Shown here: piece by piece, positions 32,669-42,217 of the stretch | How positions within the stretch are numbered: position 1 is the first letter of the stretch | Layout: each line of letters opens with the position of its first letter | Assembly: GCF_018332695.1 (NCBI RefSeq) | Contig: NZ_BOQN01000107.1 | Coordinates: forward strand, 58,841 to 122,840 | Length of the DNA stretch: 64,000 nt | Direction: 5' to 3' | Origin: Paractinoplanes toevensis | Lineage (GTDB): Bacteria > Actinomycetota > Actinomycetes > Mycobacteriales > Micromonosporaceae | Translations under genes and position numbers: made by a program | Notes under the pieces: model-generated | The model's input: the letters and a program-made list of their open reading frames with translations, nothing else | The model's database searches: none | Told to the model about the DNA's origin: nothing

Positions 32669-34356
32669 TTGACGGAGATCCGGGCCAGGTCGTAGGTGCC
32701 GCGCCAGCCGTCCGGTACGGCGTTCTTGACGTTCTTGCCGAACAGGAAGACGTCCTTCTCGTGGGCGAGCGGGATGGTCAGCGCGAGCTTGCCGATCGTG
32801 GTGTCCAGGGCACCCCACCGGGCCTGGGCGGTCGACTGGTCGGTGAGCGCGTTGATCGCGTCGATCTCCGCGTTGACCTGCGGATCGTTGTACTGGGCGA
32901 GGTTGAAGTTACCGCCCGCCGTGATGATCTGCCGGCCGTCGAAGATCGGGATGAGGAACGGGCCGCCGGACGGCCAGTCGGCTCCCCAGTACTGCAGCGA
33001 CGCGCTCGGCTCGGTGGCCGGCTTGCCGGTGACGTCCCGGTAGGTGGCGTCGTCGATCGCGGTCAGCTTCACCGTGACGCCGGCCTGCTTGAACGCCTCC
33101 TGCACGGCGGCCGCGACCTTCGGGCCGTACCCGCTGTCGTCGGAGTTGGAGTGGGCCAGCTCGATCGTCAGGTTGCTCACGCCCGCCTCGGCCAGCACCT
33201 GCTTGGCCTTGGCCGGGTCGCCGGTGTCACCGGCCGGGAAGTGGTCGTACGGCTGGTAGCCGAGAGCCTTCTGCGGCGGCAGGAAGGTGGTCGACGAGCC
33301 GACGATGGTACTTCCGCCGAGCGCGTTGACAACCGAGGTGCGATTGACGGCGTACGAAAGGGCCTCGCGCACTTTCTGGTTGTCGAAGGGTGCCTTCTTG
33401 GTGTTGAACGCCAGGTAGTAGGTGGCCGGGAACTCGCCCCGCGCGACCTGCTTGTCCAGTGGACCGCCGGTGCCGAGCTGGGCCAGCTGTTCCGGGCCGA
33501 CCGGGGCGTCGGTGGTGGCCGCGTTGGCGTCCTGGCCGGCCCCGCTGACCAGGCGCTGGTTGATGACCGCGGCGTCCAGGCCGGCGGTGACCTCGATCCG
33601 GTCCGGGCAGGCGTACCGCAGGGTGTCGCTCTTGCTCGACCAGTGCGTGTTGCGTACCAGCACCAGCGACTTCTTCGGCTCGTACGACTCGACCTGGTAG
33701 GGCCCCGACGAGATCGGGTGCGCCTCGTAGCCGACACCCTTGTCCTTCGCCTTCGGCACCGGCGCGAACTGGGTGGCGGTGGCCAGGAACGGGAAGTCGC
33801 CCTCGGGCTTGCTCAGCTTGAAGACGATCGTCCGGTCGTCCGGCGTCTCGATCGCCTTGATGCCCTCGGGCTGCTTGTACGGCCCCTGGTAGCTCGCCGC
33901 GTCCTGCAGCCAATCGCGCAGGTAGGGTGCACCGCCGGGCAGTTCCGGGGCGAAGGAGCGCTCGATGCCGTACTTCACGTCGGCCGAGGTGATCGGCGTG
34001 CCGTCCTCGAAGAACACGTCGTCGCGCAATCTGTAGGTCCAGGTCTTGGCCCCGTCCGACGGCGTGCCGAGGTCGGTGGCCAGGTCCGGCGCGGGCTTCG
34101 CGCCGGCTTCGCCGGGTTGCCGGTTGCGGGTGGTCAGCGTCCGGAACAGCAGCGACGGAATGTTGCCACCGCCGGACGTGTAGAGCCGGGCCGGGTCGAG
34201 ATGCGTGATGCCACCCTGGTTGAGCACCGTGAGGGTGCCGCCCTGACAGGTGGCGGGATCGAACGCCCCGGTCGCGGACGTGCCGCCGCCACCGCCGCCG
34301 TCGCAGGCGGCCAGCAGCAGGAGGCTGGGCAGGACGAGGGTCAGAGCTCGCCGCAT
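32665..34356 (-). CDS. ABC substrate-binding lipoprotein, SBP family 5
   Basis: 563 residues. Lipoprotein signal MRRALTLVLPSLLLLAAC with the lipobox cysteine at 18. The family 5 fold is shown by LTTRNRQPG, TWTYRLRDDVFFEDGTPITSADV and REALSYAVNRT. It captures a peptide or other small solute and delivers it to the DppBC permeases. The ATG at 34356 has GGAG about 7 bases upstream, preferred to a GTG two codons earlier. First gene of the four-gene importer operon; substrate is not readable, though LLM enzymes nearby hint at a sulfur or heteroatom compound. Confidence 0.9.
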   Translation of the reverse strand: MRRALTLVLPSLLLLAACDGGGGGGTSATGAFDPATCQGGTLTVLNQGGITHLDPARLYTSGGGNIPSLLFRTLTTRNRQPGEAGAKPAPDLATDLGTPSDGAKTWTYRLRDDVFFEDGTPITSADVKYGIERSFAPELPGGAPYLRDWLQDAASYQGPYKQPEGIKAIETPDDRTIVFKLSKPEGDFPFLATATQFAPVPKAKDKGVGYEAHPISSGPYQVESYEPKKSLVLVRNTHWSSKSDTLRYACPDRIEVTAGLDAAVINQRLVSGAGQDANAATTDAPVGPEQLAQLGTGGPLDKQVARGEFPATYYLAFNTKKAPFDNQKVREALSYAVNRTSVVNALGGSTIVGSSTTFLPPQKALGYQPYDHFPAGDTGDPAKAKQVLAEAGVSNLTIELAHSNSDDSGYGPKVAAAVQEAFKQAGVTVKLTAIDDATYRDVTGKPATEPSASLQYWGADWPSGGPFLIPIFDGRQIITAGGNFNLAQYNDPQVNAEIDAINALTDQSTAQARWGALDTTIGKLALTIPLAHEKDVFLFGKNVKNAVPDGWRGTYDLARISVK

Positions 34357-34388
34357 TGACACTCCTCAAGATCTATGGAGTTTGTATG

Positions 34389-35411
34389 CTATCCCCCTTT
34401 ATTGAGGTTTGTCGTCCCGGGGGCCGGCTGCGCGGTGGCCGTGGGGCCGTGGACGACCGGCTTGCCGCCGACCCAGTCCACGCGGTCCAGCCACATCTGC
34501 CGGCCGGGCGCGACGCTGCCGACGGCGTCCGGTGGCCAGGCGTGGTAGAGCAGCCAGGTGGTGCCGTCCGGCAGCGTGACCGGGTAACAGTGACCCGGCC
34601 CGGCGGCCCCGGCCGACGAGCGCAGGATCGGATTTTCCGGCGCGTCCTGACACGGGCCCATCGGCGTGTCGCAGGTGGCGTAACCGACGGCGTAACCGTC
34701 CTGGTCGAACGGACCACCGGAATAGAAGAGGTACAGCTTGCCGTCGTGGCGCAGCATCTCCGGGGCCTCCACCACCGCGCCCTGCCACGGTTTGTCGTTG
34801 GTGAGCAGGCGTACCCGGTCGCCGGTCAGCGTGCGGCCGTCGGCGGTGAGGCGCTGGGCGTACAGGTGGCTGGGGACACCGATGTGGTTGCCGTCGTTCT
34901 TCCAGTACAGGTAGAGCGAGCCGTCGTCGTCGCGGAACGGGCTCGCGTCGATCGAGCCGCCCTCGTCGTCCTGGCAGATCAGTGGCTCGGGCGACGGGTC
35001 GGCGAACGGGCCGTGCGGGTCGTCGGCCACGGCCGCGCCGATGCACTGCCGGTCGGCCTTCCGCCGGCGGGCGGTGTAGTAGAGGACGTATTTCCCGGCG
35101 TCGGTGCGCAGCACCTCGGGCGCCCAGGTGTTGCCGTAGTCCGCCCAGGAACCGACCTGGGGCAGCACGTCGCCCCGCTCGGTCCAGTGCACGAGGTCGG
35201 TGGAGGTCAGCAGCGGCACGTTGGCGACGGCGCTGTTGGTGCCGTAGGCGAACCAGGTGCCGTCGACGTGCAGCACCCCCGGGTCGGGGAAGTTCTTGTC
35301 GTAGACCGGATTCGTGAAGGTCATCGGTGCTCCGGGGGTCGGCCCGGCCGCCTGCGAGGTGCAGGCGGCCAGGAGCAGAACGACCGCGGTGGCCACGGCA
35401 CGCCGGATCAC
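34389..35411 (-). CDS. GH43 glycoside hydrolase, lipoprotein
   Basis: 340 residues with a lipoprotein signal (VVLLLAAC at the lipobox). The five-bladed GH43 fold shows the general base Asp in KNFPDPGVLHVDGTWFAYGT, a stabilising Asp in GGSIDASPF, and the acid Glu in VVEAPEML. GH43 enzymes are arabinanases, arabinofuranosidases or xylosidases. The GTG start at 35411 overlaps the upstream GH43 gene by four bases. Last gene of the arabinan operon, facing the cell exterior. Confidence 0.88.
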   Translation of the reverse strand: MIRRAVATAVVLLLAACTSQAAGPTPGAPMTFTNPVYDKNFPDPGVLHVDGTWFAYGTNSAVANVPLLTSTDLVHWTERGDVLPQVGSWADYGNTWAPEVLRTDAGKYVLYYTARRRKADRQCIGAAVADDPHGPFADPSPEPLICQDDEGGSIDASPFRDDDGSLYLYWKNDGNHIGVPSHLYAQRLTADGRTLTGDRVRLLTNDKPWQGAVVEAPEMLRHDGKLYLFYSGGPFDQDGYAVGYATCDTPMGPCQDAPENPILRSSAGAAGPGHCYPVTLPDGTTWLLYHAWPPDAVGSVAPGRQMWLDRVDWVGGKPVVHGPTATAQPAPGTTNLNKGG

Positions 35412-37525
35412 GGCTGGTGGATCCGCAGGTAGTCGAAGTGGGCGGTCACCGGTGGGGTGGTGCCGCCGTGCGCGTCCAGGCCGATCCTCGGCCGGCTGCC
35501 GGCCGGGAAGGTCCAGACTCCGCCGAGGTCCCAGGTGCGGCCGTCGGTGCTCGACTCGGAACGGAACAGGTGTTCGCCGCTCGCACCGACCCGGTGCACC
35601 AGCCGCAGCCAGGTCGTCGTGGCCGGGGTGCCCACGGTGATCCCGCCGTAGGCGAGCGAGCCGGCGTAGGGCAGCTCCCGTCCGAACTCGATCTGCCGGG
35701 TGTTCCAGATCGACACCACGTCGAGGCGCGCGAAGTCGTCGTCCCCGGCGTAGGCGATCAGCCCGGCCTGCTGATAGTTGCGCACGTCGTCGGTGCCGAG
35801 AGCCAGCGTCAGCTTCGTCTCGGCCGTCCAGTTCCCGGCCGGGGCGTCCCGCAGCAGCACCGACGCGGTGTTGCCGGTGCCGGTGAGGTCGCCCGCCTCG
35901 ATCGGCCAGTTCAGCGTTCCGCCGGCCACGGTGACCGCGGCGTTCGGCCGCACCCACGACCAGCCGGCGCCGAGTGCACCCCCGGTGAACTCGTCCGACC
36001 AGGTCACCCGCCCCACCGCCGGGGCCGGAACCATGCGGGTGACCGGCCGGTAGAGGCGCTGCGCGCTGAAGTTGTCGACGTCGCCCCGCCCGGTGAACCC
36101 GGCGACCCGCGCCCCGGCCGGGACGGTGAGATCGACGCTGACGATCGGCCCGCTCTGCCGCGCCTCGGTGAGCTCCGCGACGAGATGCCGCCCGCGCACC
36201 GAGACCGCGAGGTTGTGCCACGCCCCGGCATCGACCCCGGCCGGCAGCGGCGCGGCGGCCCGCTTCCCACCGGCCGTGGCGATCAGCTGCCCGGCGGCGC
36301 GGTCCAGCACGACCCGGGCCGGACCGGCGATCAGGCCCGCCGACGATCCGGCCGGCACCCGCAGGTCGGCCTCGACGCGCAGGTCGCCGGCGGGGACCGG
36401 CCGTAGCGCGGTGCCGCTGCCGGTCGCGTAGCCGTCGGGGGTGACCCGCCACCCGGCCGGCAGCCAGCTCACCGGGTGGGAGAACGTCTCCGCGCCGGTG
36501 CCGGCCGGCGCCGGTTGCGGGCTGTCCGACGGGCCGGCGCCGGCCCGCGCCACCGGCCAGCCGTCGATCCAGTCGAGGCGGTCGAGCAGCATCGGTCGCC
36601 GGTTGATGCCGTACGGCTGGTCCAGGTAGGGCCGATCGCGGTCGATGGCGTGATAGACCAGCCAGTCCTGGCCCGCCAGATCGGTGACCACGCCGTTGTG
36701 GCCCGCGCCGATCCAGCGATTGCCGTTCTGGGTGACCACCGTCGTACCGCCGGCCCGCGAGGCGGTCAGCGAGATGCCGCGAGAGTCGGAGAACGGTCCG
36801 AGTGGAGATGCGGAACGGCCGGCCGAGACCGAATATCCGGTGGCCGGGCCGGCGCAGCAGTTCGCCGACGAGGCGAACAGGTAGTAGTAGGAGCCGTGCC
36901 GGACGACGTAGGCGCCCTCGTACTTGTTGTCGATCGCCACCATCGTCGGCGGGCTCGCCGCGGTCAGGCCGTCGGCGGTCAGCCGCACCACCGAGATGCC
37001 GCCGTAGTAGCTGCCGAAGTAGAGGTACCGGGTGCCGTCGGCCGCGGTCAGCTGGGCCGGGTCGATCGTGCTGAGATAGCCGCCGCCTCCGCCGGGACGC
37101 GGGGCCACGACCGGCGCGGGCTGCTGGGTCCACGGCCCGGCCGGGGTCGGCGCCACCGCCGCGCCGATCGCGAAGTCGGAGCCGTCCGGCGAGACCGTCG
37201 TGTCGGTGACCGCGTAATACATGACGTAACGGCCGTCGAGGTAGCGGACATCCGGCGCCCAGTAGGAGGCGCCGGGAGCGACATAGGGTGCCGCCGGGCC
37301 GGTGAGGGCATCCCCCACGTACGCCCAGTGGACCAGGTCGGACGAGCGCGAGATGGGGATGTGGTGGGCGGTCCCCTCGCCGGAGCGGAGCGGGTCGCTC
37401 GTGGCGTAGGCGTACCAGAAGCCGTCCTGACCGCGGATGACGGTGGGGTCGGCATAGGTGTCGGCGAAGGACTGCGACACCGGGTTGACGAACAGGCTCA
37501 GGGTCAGCAGGAGGGCGGCAAACAC
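35408..37525 (-). CDS. secreted GH43 enzyme with C-terminal concanavalin-like modules
   Basis: 705 residues with a short signal peptide. The catalytic domain covers about 20-325: base Asp in YADPTVIRGQDGFWYAYATSD, stabilising Asp in YLSTIDPAQL, acid Glu in NKYEGAYVVRHGSYYYLFAS. The remaining about 370 residues hold two β-sandwich regions (about 345-500 and 510-705); the second, with WSDEFTGGALGAGWSWV and NYQQAGLIAYAGDDDFARLD, matches the C-terminal domain of bacterial β-xylosidase/arabinanase-type proteins. It likely debranches or cuts arabinan outside the cell. Confidence 0.87.
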   Translation of the reverse strand: MFAALLLTLSLFVNPVSQSFADTYADPTVIRGQDGFWYAYATSDPLRSGEGTAHHIPISRSSDLVHWAYVGDALTGPAAPYVAPGASYWAPDVRYLDGRYVMYYAVTDTTVSPDGSDFAIGAAVAPTPAGPWTQQPAPVVAPRPGGGGGYLSTIDPAQLTAADGTRYLYFGSYYGGISVVRLTADGLTAASPPTMVAIDNKYEGAYVVRHGSYYYLFASSANCCAGPATGYSVSAGRSASPLGPFSDSRGISLTASRAGGTTVVTQNGNRWIGAGHNGVVTDLAGQDWLVYHAIDRDRPYLDQPYGINRRPMLLDRLDWIDGWPVARAGAGPSDSPQPAPAGTGAETFSHPVSWLPAGWRVTPDGYATGSGTALRPVPAGDLRVEADLRVPAGSSAGLIAGPARVVLDRAAGQLIATAGGKRAAAPLPAGVDAGAWHNLAVSVRGRHLVAELTEARQSGPIVSVDLTVPAGARVAGFTGRGDVDNFSAQRLYRPVTRMVPAPAVGRVTWSDEFTGGALGAGWSWVRPNAAVTVAGGTLNWPIEAGDLTGTGNTASVLLRDAPAGNWTAETKLTLALGTDDVRNYQQAGLIAYAGDDDFARLDVVSIWNTRQIEFGRELPYAGSLAYGGITVGTPATTTWLRLVHRVGASGEHLFRSESSTDGRTWDLGGVWTFPAGSRPRIGLDAHGGTTPPVTAHFDYLRIHQP

Positions 37526-37529
37526 GGGA

Positions 37530-38354
37530 TCACCCCTTCACACCGGTGTGCGTGACGCTCTGGATGACGTGGCGCTGGGCGGCGACGAACAGCAGCAGCA
37601 CCGGCACGCTGGCCACCACGGCACCGGCCATCGCGATCGGATAGTTGGTGGTGGCGGCGTTCTGCAGGTTGCCCAGCCCGGCCGGCAGGGTCAGGTTCTC
37701 GGCGCTGTACAGGACGTAGATCGGCCAGAGGAAGTCGTTCCAGTTCGTCAGGAACGACAGCACGGTCAGCGTGGCGAGGGCCGGGCGGGCCAGCGGCAGC
37801 ACGATGCGCGTGAAGATCTGCCACTGGTTGGCGCCCTCCATGAGCGCCGCCTCCTCCAGCTCGACCGGCAGTGCCGCGAAGAACTGGCGCAGGAAGAAGA
37901 CACCGAACGCGCCGCCGGCCGACGGGACGATGATCGCCCAGAGCGAGTCGAGCCAGCCCAACCGGCTGACGATGAGGAAGTTGGGGATCAGGAACAGGAA
38001 CGGCGGTACGAACAAGGTGCCGATCACCGTCGCGCTGACCAGCCGGCGGCCGTGGAAACGCATGCGGGCCAGGGCGTACGCGGCCATCGCGTCGACCGCC
38101 ACGATGAGTGCCGCGTTGGCCGTGGCGGCGATCATGCTGTTGACGAACCAGCGCAGCACCGGGGTGGCCGAGTTGGTGGTGAGCACGCTCGAGTAGGCGT
38201 CGCCGGTGAACGGGCGCGGCAGCCAGGACAGTGGCAGCGCGGTGGCGTCGTTGTTGGTCTTGAACGACGTGGTGAGCATCCACAGCAGCGGTGCCACGAA
38301 GATGACCGTGAGCACCCCGAGGGTGAGCCAGAAGAGAACGCGGCCGGGTTTCAC
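37530..38354 (-). CDS. sugar ABC permease, MalG type
   Basis: 274 residues, six helices. FKTNNDATALPLSWLPRPFT after helix 1 and the coupling motif EAALMEGANQWQIFTRIVLP (EAA loop) identify the MalG/CUT1 family. With the MalF-type partner it imports arabino-oligosaccharides or arabinose, by context. The GTG at 38354 overlaps the MalF stop; longer frames are not supported. No ATPase gene is present in the locus, so a shared MsiK-type ATPase elsewhere is likely, as is normal for actinobacterial CUT1 systems. Confidence 0.9.
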   Translation of the reverse strand: MKPGRVLFWLTLGVLTVIFVAPLLWMLTTSFKTNNDATALPLSWLPRPFTGDAYSSVLTTNSATPVLRWFVNSMIAATANAALIVAVDAMAAYALARMRFHGRRLVSATVIGTLFVPPFLFLIPNFLIVSRLGWLDSLWAIIVPSAGGAFGVFFLRQFFAALPVELEEAALMEGANQWQIFTRIVLPLARPALATLTVLSFLTNWNDFLWPIYVLYSAENLTLPAGLGNLQNAATTNYPIAMAGAVVASVPVLLLFVAAQRHVIQSVTHTGVKG

Positions 38355-39286
38355 GAGGCCCCCCTTCGCTGGGTGAGGCGCAGGTTGAGGAGGCTGACCG
38401 CCATGAGCAGCAGCGCGAGGATGTAGCTCATCGCGGCCGCCATGCCCTGCCGGTTGTTCCCGAGGCCGGTCTCGGCGATGTACATGATGGCCGTCCGTGT
38501 CTCGTTGGCCGGTGCACCCTTTGTCAGCAGGAACGATTGTCCGAACATGTTCGCGGACGCCAGGATGGTGATTGTCGTGACAAACGCCATGACAGGTCTC
38601 AGGCCAGGCAATGTCACGTTGCGGAACTCGTCCCAGCGCGACGCGCCGTCCACCCGGGCCGCCTCGTACAGGTCGGGCGAGATGTCCTGCAGACCGGCCA
38701 TGTAGATGACGGCGTTGAAGCCGAGCGTCCACCAGACCGTCATGCCGATCAGCGAGATCCAGGCCCACGGCAGGTCGGTGGTCCACGGGATGGCACTGCC
38801 GAGGTAGTAGTTGACCAGGCCGATGTTGGGGTCGAGCACGAAGCGGAACAGGATGCCGACCACGGCCACCCCGAGCACGTACGGCGCGAAGAAGACCGCC
38901 CGGAAGAACCCCCGGCCCTTGAAGGCCCGGTTGAGCAGCAGCGCCACCCCCAGCGGGCAGACGATCAGGAAGGGCACGCTGAACACCGTGAAGATGCCGG
39001 TGGCCAGCATGCTCTTCCAGAAGTCACCGCTGTCCCGGCTGCCGGGGGTGAACAGGTCGATGTAGTTCTGCAGCCCGGTCCACGGCTTGCCCGGCAGCAG
39101 GTAGTTGTAGTCGTGCAGGCTCACCCAGAGTCCGTAGATCGCCGGGATCAGCACGAAACCGATGAACAACACGCCGAAGGGCAACAGAAAGAGGTACGGC
39201 GTGAGCGGCCCGTGCCGGCGTACGGCACCACCCGGTTCTGCGGCCGGCGCAGCGACGGATCGCGCCGGCCGGGCGTCGACGGCCAC
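38351..39286 (-). CDS. sugar ABC permease, MalF type
   Basis: 311 residues. A variable basic N-terminus, then LTPYLFLLPFGVLFIGFVLI, five further helices and the EAA loop EAARVDGASRWDEFRNVTLP. GTG at 39286 is the best start; it lies two bases after the binding-protein stop. Forms the translocation pore with the MalG-type subunit. Confidence 0.9.
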   Translation of the reverse strand: MAVDARPARSVAAPAAEPGGAVRRHGPLTPYLFLLPFGVLFIGFVLIPAIYGLWVSLHDYNYLLPGKPWTGLQNYIDLFTPGSRDSGDFWKSMLATGIFTVFSVPFLIVCPLGVALLLNRAFKGRGFFRAVFFAPYVLGVAVVGILFRFVLDPNIGLVNYYLGSAIPWTTDLPWAWISLIGMTVWWTLGFNAVIYMAGLQDISPDLYEAARVDGASRWDEFRNVTLPGLRPVMAFVTTITILASANMFGQSFLLTKGAPANETRTAIMYIAETGLGNNRQGMAAAMSYILALLLMAVSLLNLRLTQRRGAS

Positions 39287-39288
39287 GA

Positions 39289-40623
39289 TCAGGCTCCGTA
39301 CTTCTTCTTGTTGTCGGCCAGGATCTTGTTGGCCTTGTCGGCGGCGGAGTTGAGCGCCGCGGCCGGGTCCTGCTTGAGCAGCACCGCGCTCTGCACGCCG
39401 GTGTAGAGCTGGGCGAGGGCGTCGCCGATGCCGGCCACCGACGGCGGGAAGTGGGTGAACTGCACGTCCTCGGCGAACGACTGCAGCCCGGGGATGGCCT
39501 TGAAGTCGGCGCCCTGGGCGAGCTCGTTCTCGGCCGGGACCTTGGCGCTCTTGGCCCAGTCGGCCGAGTGCTGGGTGAACCAGTTGATGAAGAACCGGCT
39601 GGCGTTGGCCTTGTTGGCGTCGTTGTCTTTCTTGCGCGGCAGGACGAACTGGTGGCTGTTGCCCCAGACCCCGCCGGTCGAGCCGATCTTCGGCAGGGGC
39701 GCGGTGCCGATCTCGAACGCGGTCAGCGCGGCCACGTCGTTGACCTGCCAGATCCCCTGCCAGTTGAAGACGTTCTTGCCGTTCTTCAGCGACAGGTAGT
39801 CGGCGTCCTGGCCGACGTTCTTCGGGCTGTAGCCGTTCTTGACCAGGTCGACCATCCAGGTGAGCGCCTGCACGCCGGGGTCGGCGTTCCAGGTGGCGCT
39901 GGAGTTGTCGGAGCTGAACACGTCGCCGCCGAACTGCCACAGCAGCGACTCGAACTGGAACCCGCCGGTGAACTGGAACGGCGAGACCCACGATCCCTGG
40001 ATGCCCTTGCTCTTCAGGGTGTCCAGCTGCGTCATGTACTCGTCTTTGGTGGTCGGTGGCTTCGACGGGTCGAGGCCGGCTTTCTCCATGACCGTCTTGT
40101 TGTAATAAAGACCAAGATTGTGTACGTCGATCGGGATGCCGTACCGCTTGCCCTGATAGACGCCGCCGTTCCAGACGGCCGGCGCGTAGTCGGACTCCTT
40201 GAGCCCGAGGGCGTTCGCGATGTCGTCGATCGGCACGATCACCTGCTGGGCGGCCTGGGTCGGCATGTCGTCGATGTGCATGGCGCCCACGTCCGGGCCG
40301 TTGCCGCTCTGCACGGCGGCCGGCAGTTTCTGGTAGAAGTCGGCCCACTGGAAGACGTTCATCTTCACCTGGACGGCGGGGTTCTCCTTGTTGAACTGGT
40401 CGACCATCTTCTGCGCGGTCTGGCCGTCGCTGCCGGTCCAGCCGTTCCAGAAGCTGATCGTCACGTTCGGGCCGCTGTAGCTGGCACCGCCGTTGCCACC
40501 GGCCGGGGCGGCGGTCGGGGCCTTGGAGGTGCCACCGCAGGCGGCGAGAGCGACGGCGGAACCGGCACCGCCGGTGAGGGCGAGGAAGCGGCGGCGGGAG
40601 AAGGAGCTGGCGGAGGGGTTCAT
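39289..40623 (-). CDS. extracellular sugar-binding lipoprotein (CUT1)
   Basis: 444 residues. The N-terminus has a twin-arginine pattern SRRRFLALTG followed by the lipobox LAAC, so Tat-exported and lipidated. The SBP family 1 fold is seen in VTISFWNGWTGSDGQTAQKM, GNGPDVGAMHIDDM, RYGIPIDVHNLGLYYNKTVM and GGDVFSSDNSSATWNADPGV. It binds sugars released from arabinan or arabinoxylan and passes them to the permeases. The ATG at 40623 overlaps the GH51 stop. Confidence 0.92.
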   Translation of the reverse strand: MNPSASSFSRRRFLALTGGAGSAVALAACGGTSKAPTAAPAGGNGGASYSGPNVTISFWNGWTGSDGQTAQKMVDQFNKENPAVQVKMNVFQWADFYQKLPAAVQSGNGPDVGAMHIDDMPTQAAQQVIVPIDDIANALGLKESDYAPAVWNGGVYQGKRYGIPIDVHNLGLYYNKTVMEKAGLDPSKPPTTKDEYMTQLDTLKSKGIQGSWVSPFQFTGGFQFESLLWQFGGDVFSSDNSSATWNADPGVQALTWMVDLVKNGYSPKNVGQDADYLSLKNGKNVFNWQGIWQVNDVAALTAFEIGTAPLPKIGSTGGVWGNSHQFVLPRKKDNDANKANASRFFINWFTQHSADWAKSAKVPAENELAQGADFKAIPGLQSFAEDVQFTHFPPSVAGIGDALAQLYTGVQSAVLLKQDPAAALNSAADKANKILADNKKKYGA

Positions 40624-42137
40624 GCGGGACTCCTAGCGTCGGTGGAAAGCTCCACGACGTTCCAGGACGCGGGCGGGAGGGTGACGGTCAGCCGGCCGTC
40701 CTCCACCCGGCCCGCGGCGGTGCGCGGAACGACGCGGTCGGGGTTGTGCTGGTTGTTGGTGGCGCGCTGGTCGTCGTCGGCGAGCAGCACGTGCGAGCGC
40801 AACGTGGCACCCGGCAGGGCGCGCAGGTCGACGGTGAGTTCGAGCGGGGTGGTGCGGTCGCGGTTGACCGCGAACAGGGCGGCCCCGCCGGTTTCGGCGT
40901 CCAGCGAGGCCGCGGCGGTCAGCGCCGGCACCGGGCCGTATTTTGCGGTCTCCAGCAGCGGCGACTCCGGCTCGACCCGCAGGGCGTCACCCCGGGCCAG
41001 CCGGGCGGCCGCCGCGAAGGGGTGGAAGATGCTCTGCCGCCAGGCCGGGCCGCCGGGCTCGGTGCGGATCGGGGCGATGATGTTGGCGAGCTGCGCCTGG
41101 CAGCCGATGGCCACCCGGTCGGCGTGGCCGATCAGCGAGATCAGATAGGTGCCGACCACGACGGCGTCGAGCACGTTGTACTCGTCCTCGATGAGGCGCG
41201 GCGCCTGCGCCCAGTCGAGCCCGGCCTCGCCCGGGAACCGGTCGGCGTACCACACGTTCCACTCGTCGAAGGAGATCCGCAGGCGCTTGCCGCTGCGGTT
41301 GACCGCCCGCACGTGGTCGGCGGTGGCGATCACGTCCTCGATGAACGCGTCCATGTCGACGGCCGAGGCGAGGAAGCTGTCCGCGTCGCCGTCGCGCTCC
41401 TGGTAGTACGCGTGCATCGAGACGTAGTCGACCTGGTCGTAGCACTGCTCGAGGACGGTCGCCTCCCACGAGCCGAACGTGGGCATCTGCCGGTTGGAAC
41501 TGCCGCAGGCGACGAGTTCGACGGACGGGTCGAGACGGCGCATGGCCCGGGCCGTCTCGGCCGCCTTCCGCCCGTACTCCATCGGGGTTTGATGTCCGAT
41601 CTGCCAGGGACCGTCCATCTCGTTGCCGAGGCACCAGAGCTTCACCCCGTACGGATCGGGGTCTCCGTTCTTGATCCTCCGGTCGGACATCTCGGTGCCA
41701 CCCGGGAAGTTGCAGTACTCCAGGAGGTCGACGGCCTCGGCGAGGCCACGGGTGCCGAGGTTGACCGCGAGCATCGGCTCGGCGCCGAGCCGGCGGATCC
41801 ACGCCATGTACTCCCCCAGGCCGAACTGGTTGCTCTCGATGGAGCGCCAGGCCAGGTCGAGCCGGGTGGGCCGGGACTCGCGCGGGCCGACCCCGTCCTC
41901 CCACCGGTAGTTGGAGACGAAGTTGCCGCCCGGGTAGCGCACCACCGTCACGCCGAGCTCGCCGGCCAGCTCGAGCACGTCCTGCCGGAAGCCGAGGTCG
42001 TCGGCCCGCGGGTGGCCGGGCTCGAAGATGCCGGTGTAGACGCACCGTCCCATGTGCTCGACGAATGAGCCGAACAGCCGGCGATCGATGGATCCGATTC
42101 GGAACGCCGGATCGAGAGTCAACCTCGCGGTGTGCAT
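40620..42137 (-). CDS. abfA: GH51 α-L-arabinofuranosidase
   Basis: 505 residues, no signal peptide, so cytoplasmic. The acid/base is E173 in CLGNEMDGPW and the nucleophile E292 in FDEWNVWYAD; GRCVYTGIFEP, VRYPGGNFVSNYRWEDGVG and SMHAYY are further GH51 marks. It removes terminal arabinofuranose from imported oligosaccharides. First gene of the six-gene arabinan operon, controlled from the divergent promoter region that holds the LacI-type palindrome 10 bases before its ATG. Confidence 0.95.
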   Translation of the reverse strand: MHTARLTLDPAFRIGSIDRRLFGSFVEHMGRCVYTGIFEPGHPRADDLGFRQDVLELAGELGVTVVRYPGGNFVSNYRWEDGVGPRESRPTRLDLAWRSIESNQFGLGEYMAWIRRLGAEPMLAVNLGTRGLAEAVDLLEYCNFPGGTEMSDRRIKNGDPDPYGVKLWCLGNEMDGPWQIGHQTPMEYGRKAAETARAMRRLDPSVELVACGSSNRQMPTFGSWEATVLEQCYDQVDYVSMHAYYQERDGDADSFLASAVDMDAFIEDVIATADHVRAVNRSGKRLRISFDEWNVWYADRFPGEAGLDWAQAPRLIEDEYNVLDAVVVGTYLISLIGHADRVAIGCQAQLANIIAPIRTEPGGPAWRQSIFHPFAAAARLARGDALRVEPESPLLETAKYGPVPALTAAASLDAETGGAALFAVNRDRTTPLELTVDLRALPGATLRSHVLLADDDQRATNNQHNPDRVVPRTAAGRVEDGRLTVTLPPASWNVVELSTDARSPA

Positions 42138-42146
42138 GGGCTAGGT

Positions 42147-42174
42147 TTTACAACGTTGTTTACTACGTTGTAAA
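42147..42174. promoter_or_regulatory. LacI-type operator in the arabinan divergent promoter
   Basis: TTTACAACGT-N8-ACGTTGTAAA is a perfect inverted repeat with 10-base arms (42147-42156 and 42165-42174). Within its left half ACAACGTTGT (42150-42159) is itself a perfect 10-base palindrome with the CG centre typical of LacI sites. It lies between the GH51 gene and the LacI gene. Confidence 0.75.
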
Positions 42175-42217
42175 GAGCTGGAAATTTGGTTTAATGGCGA
42201 TCGAGAGGGGGCCGCCC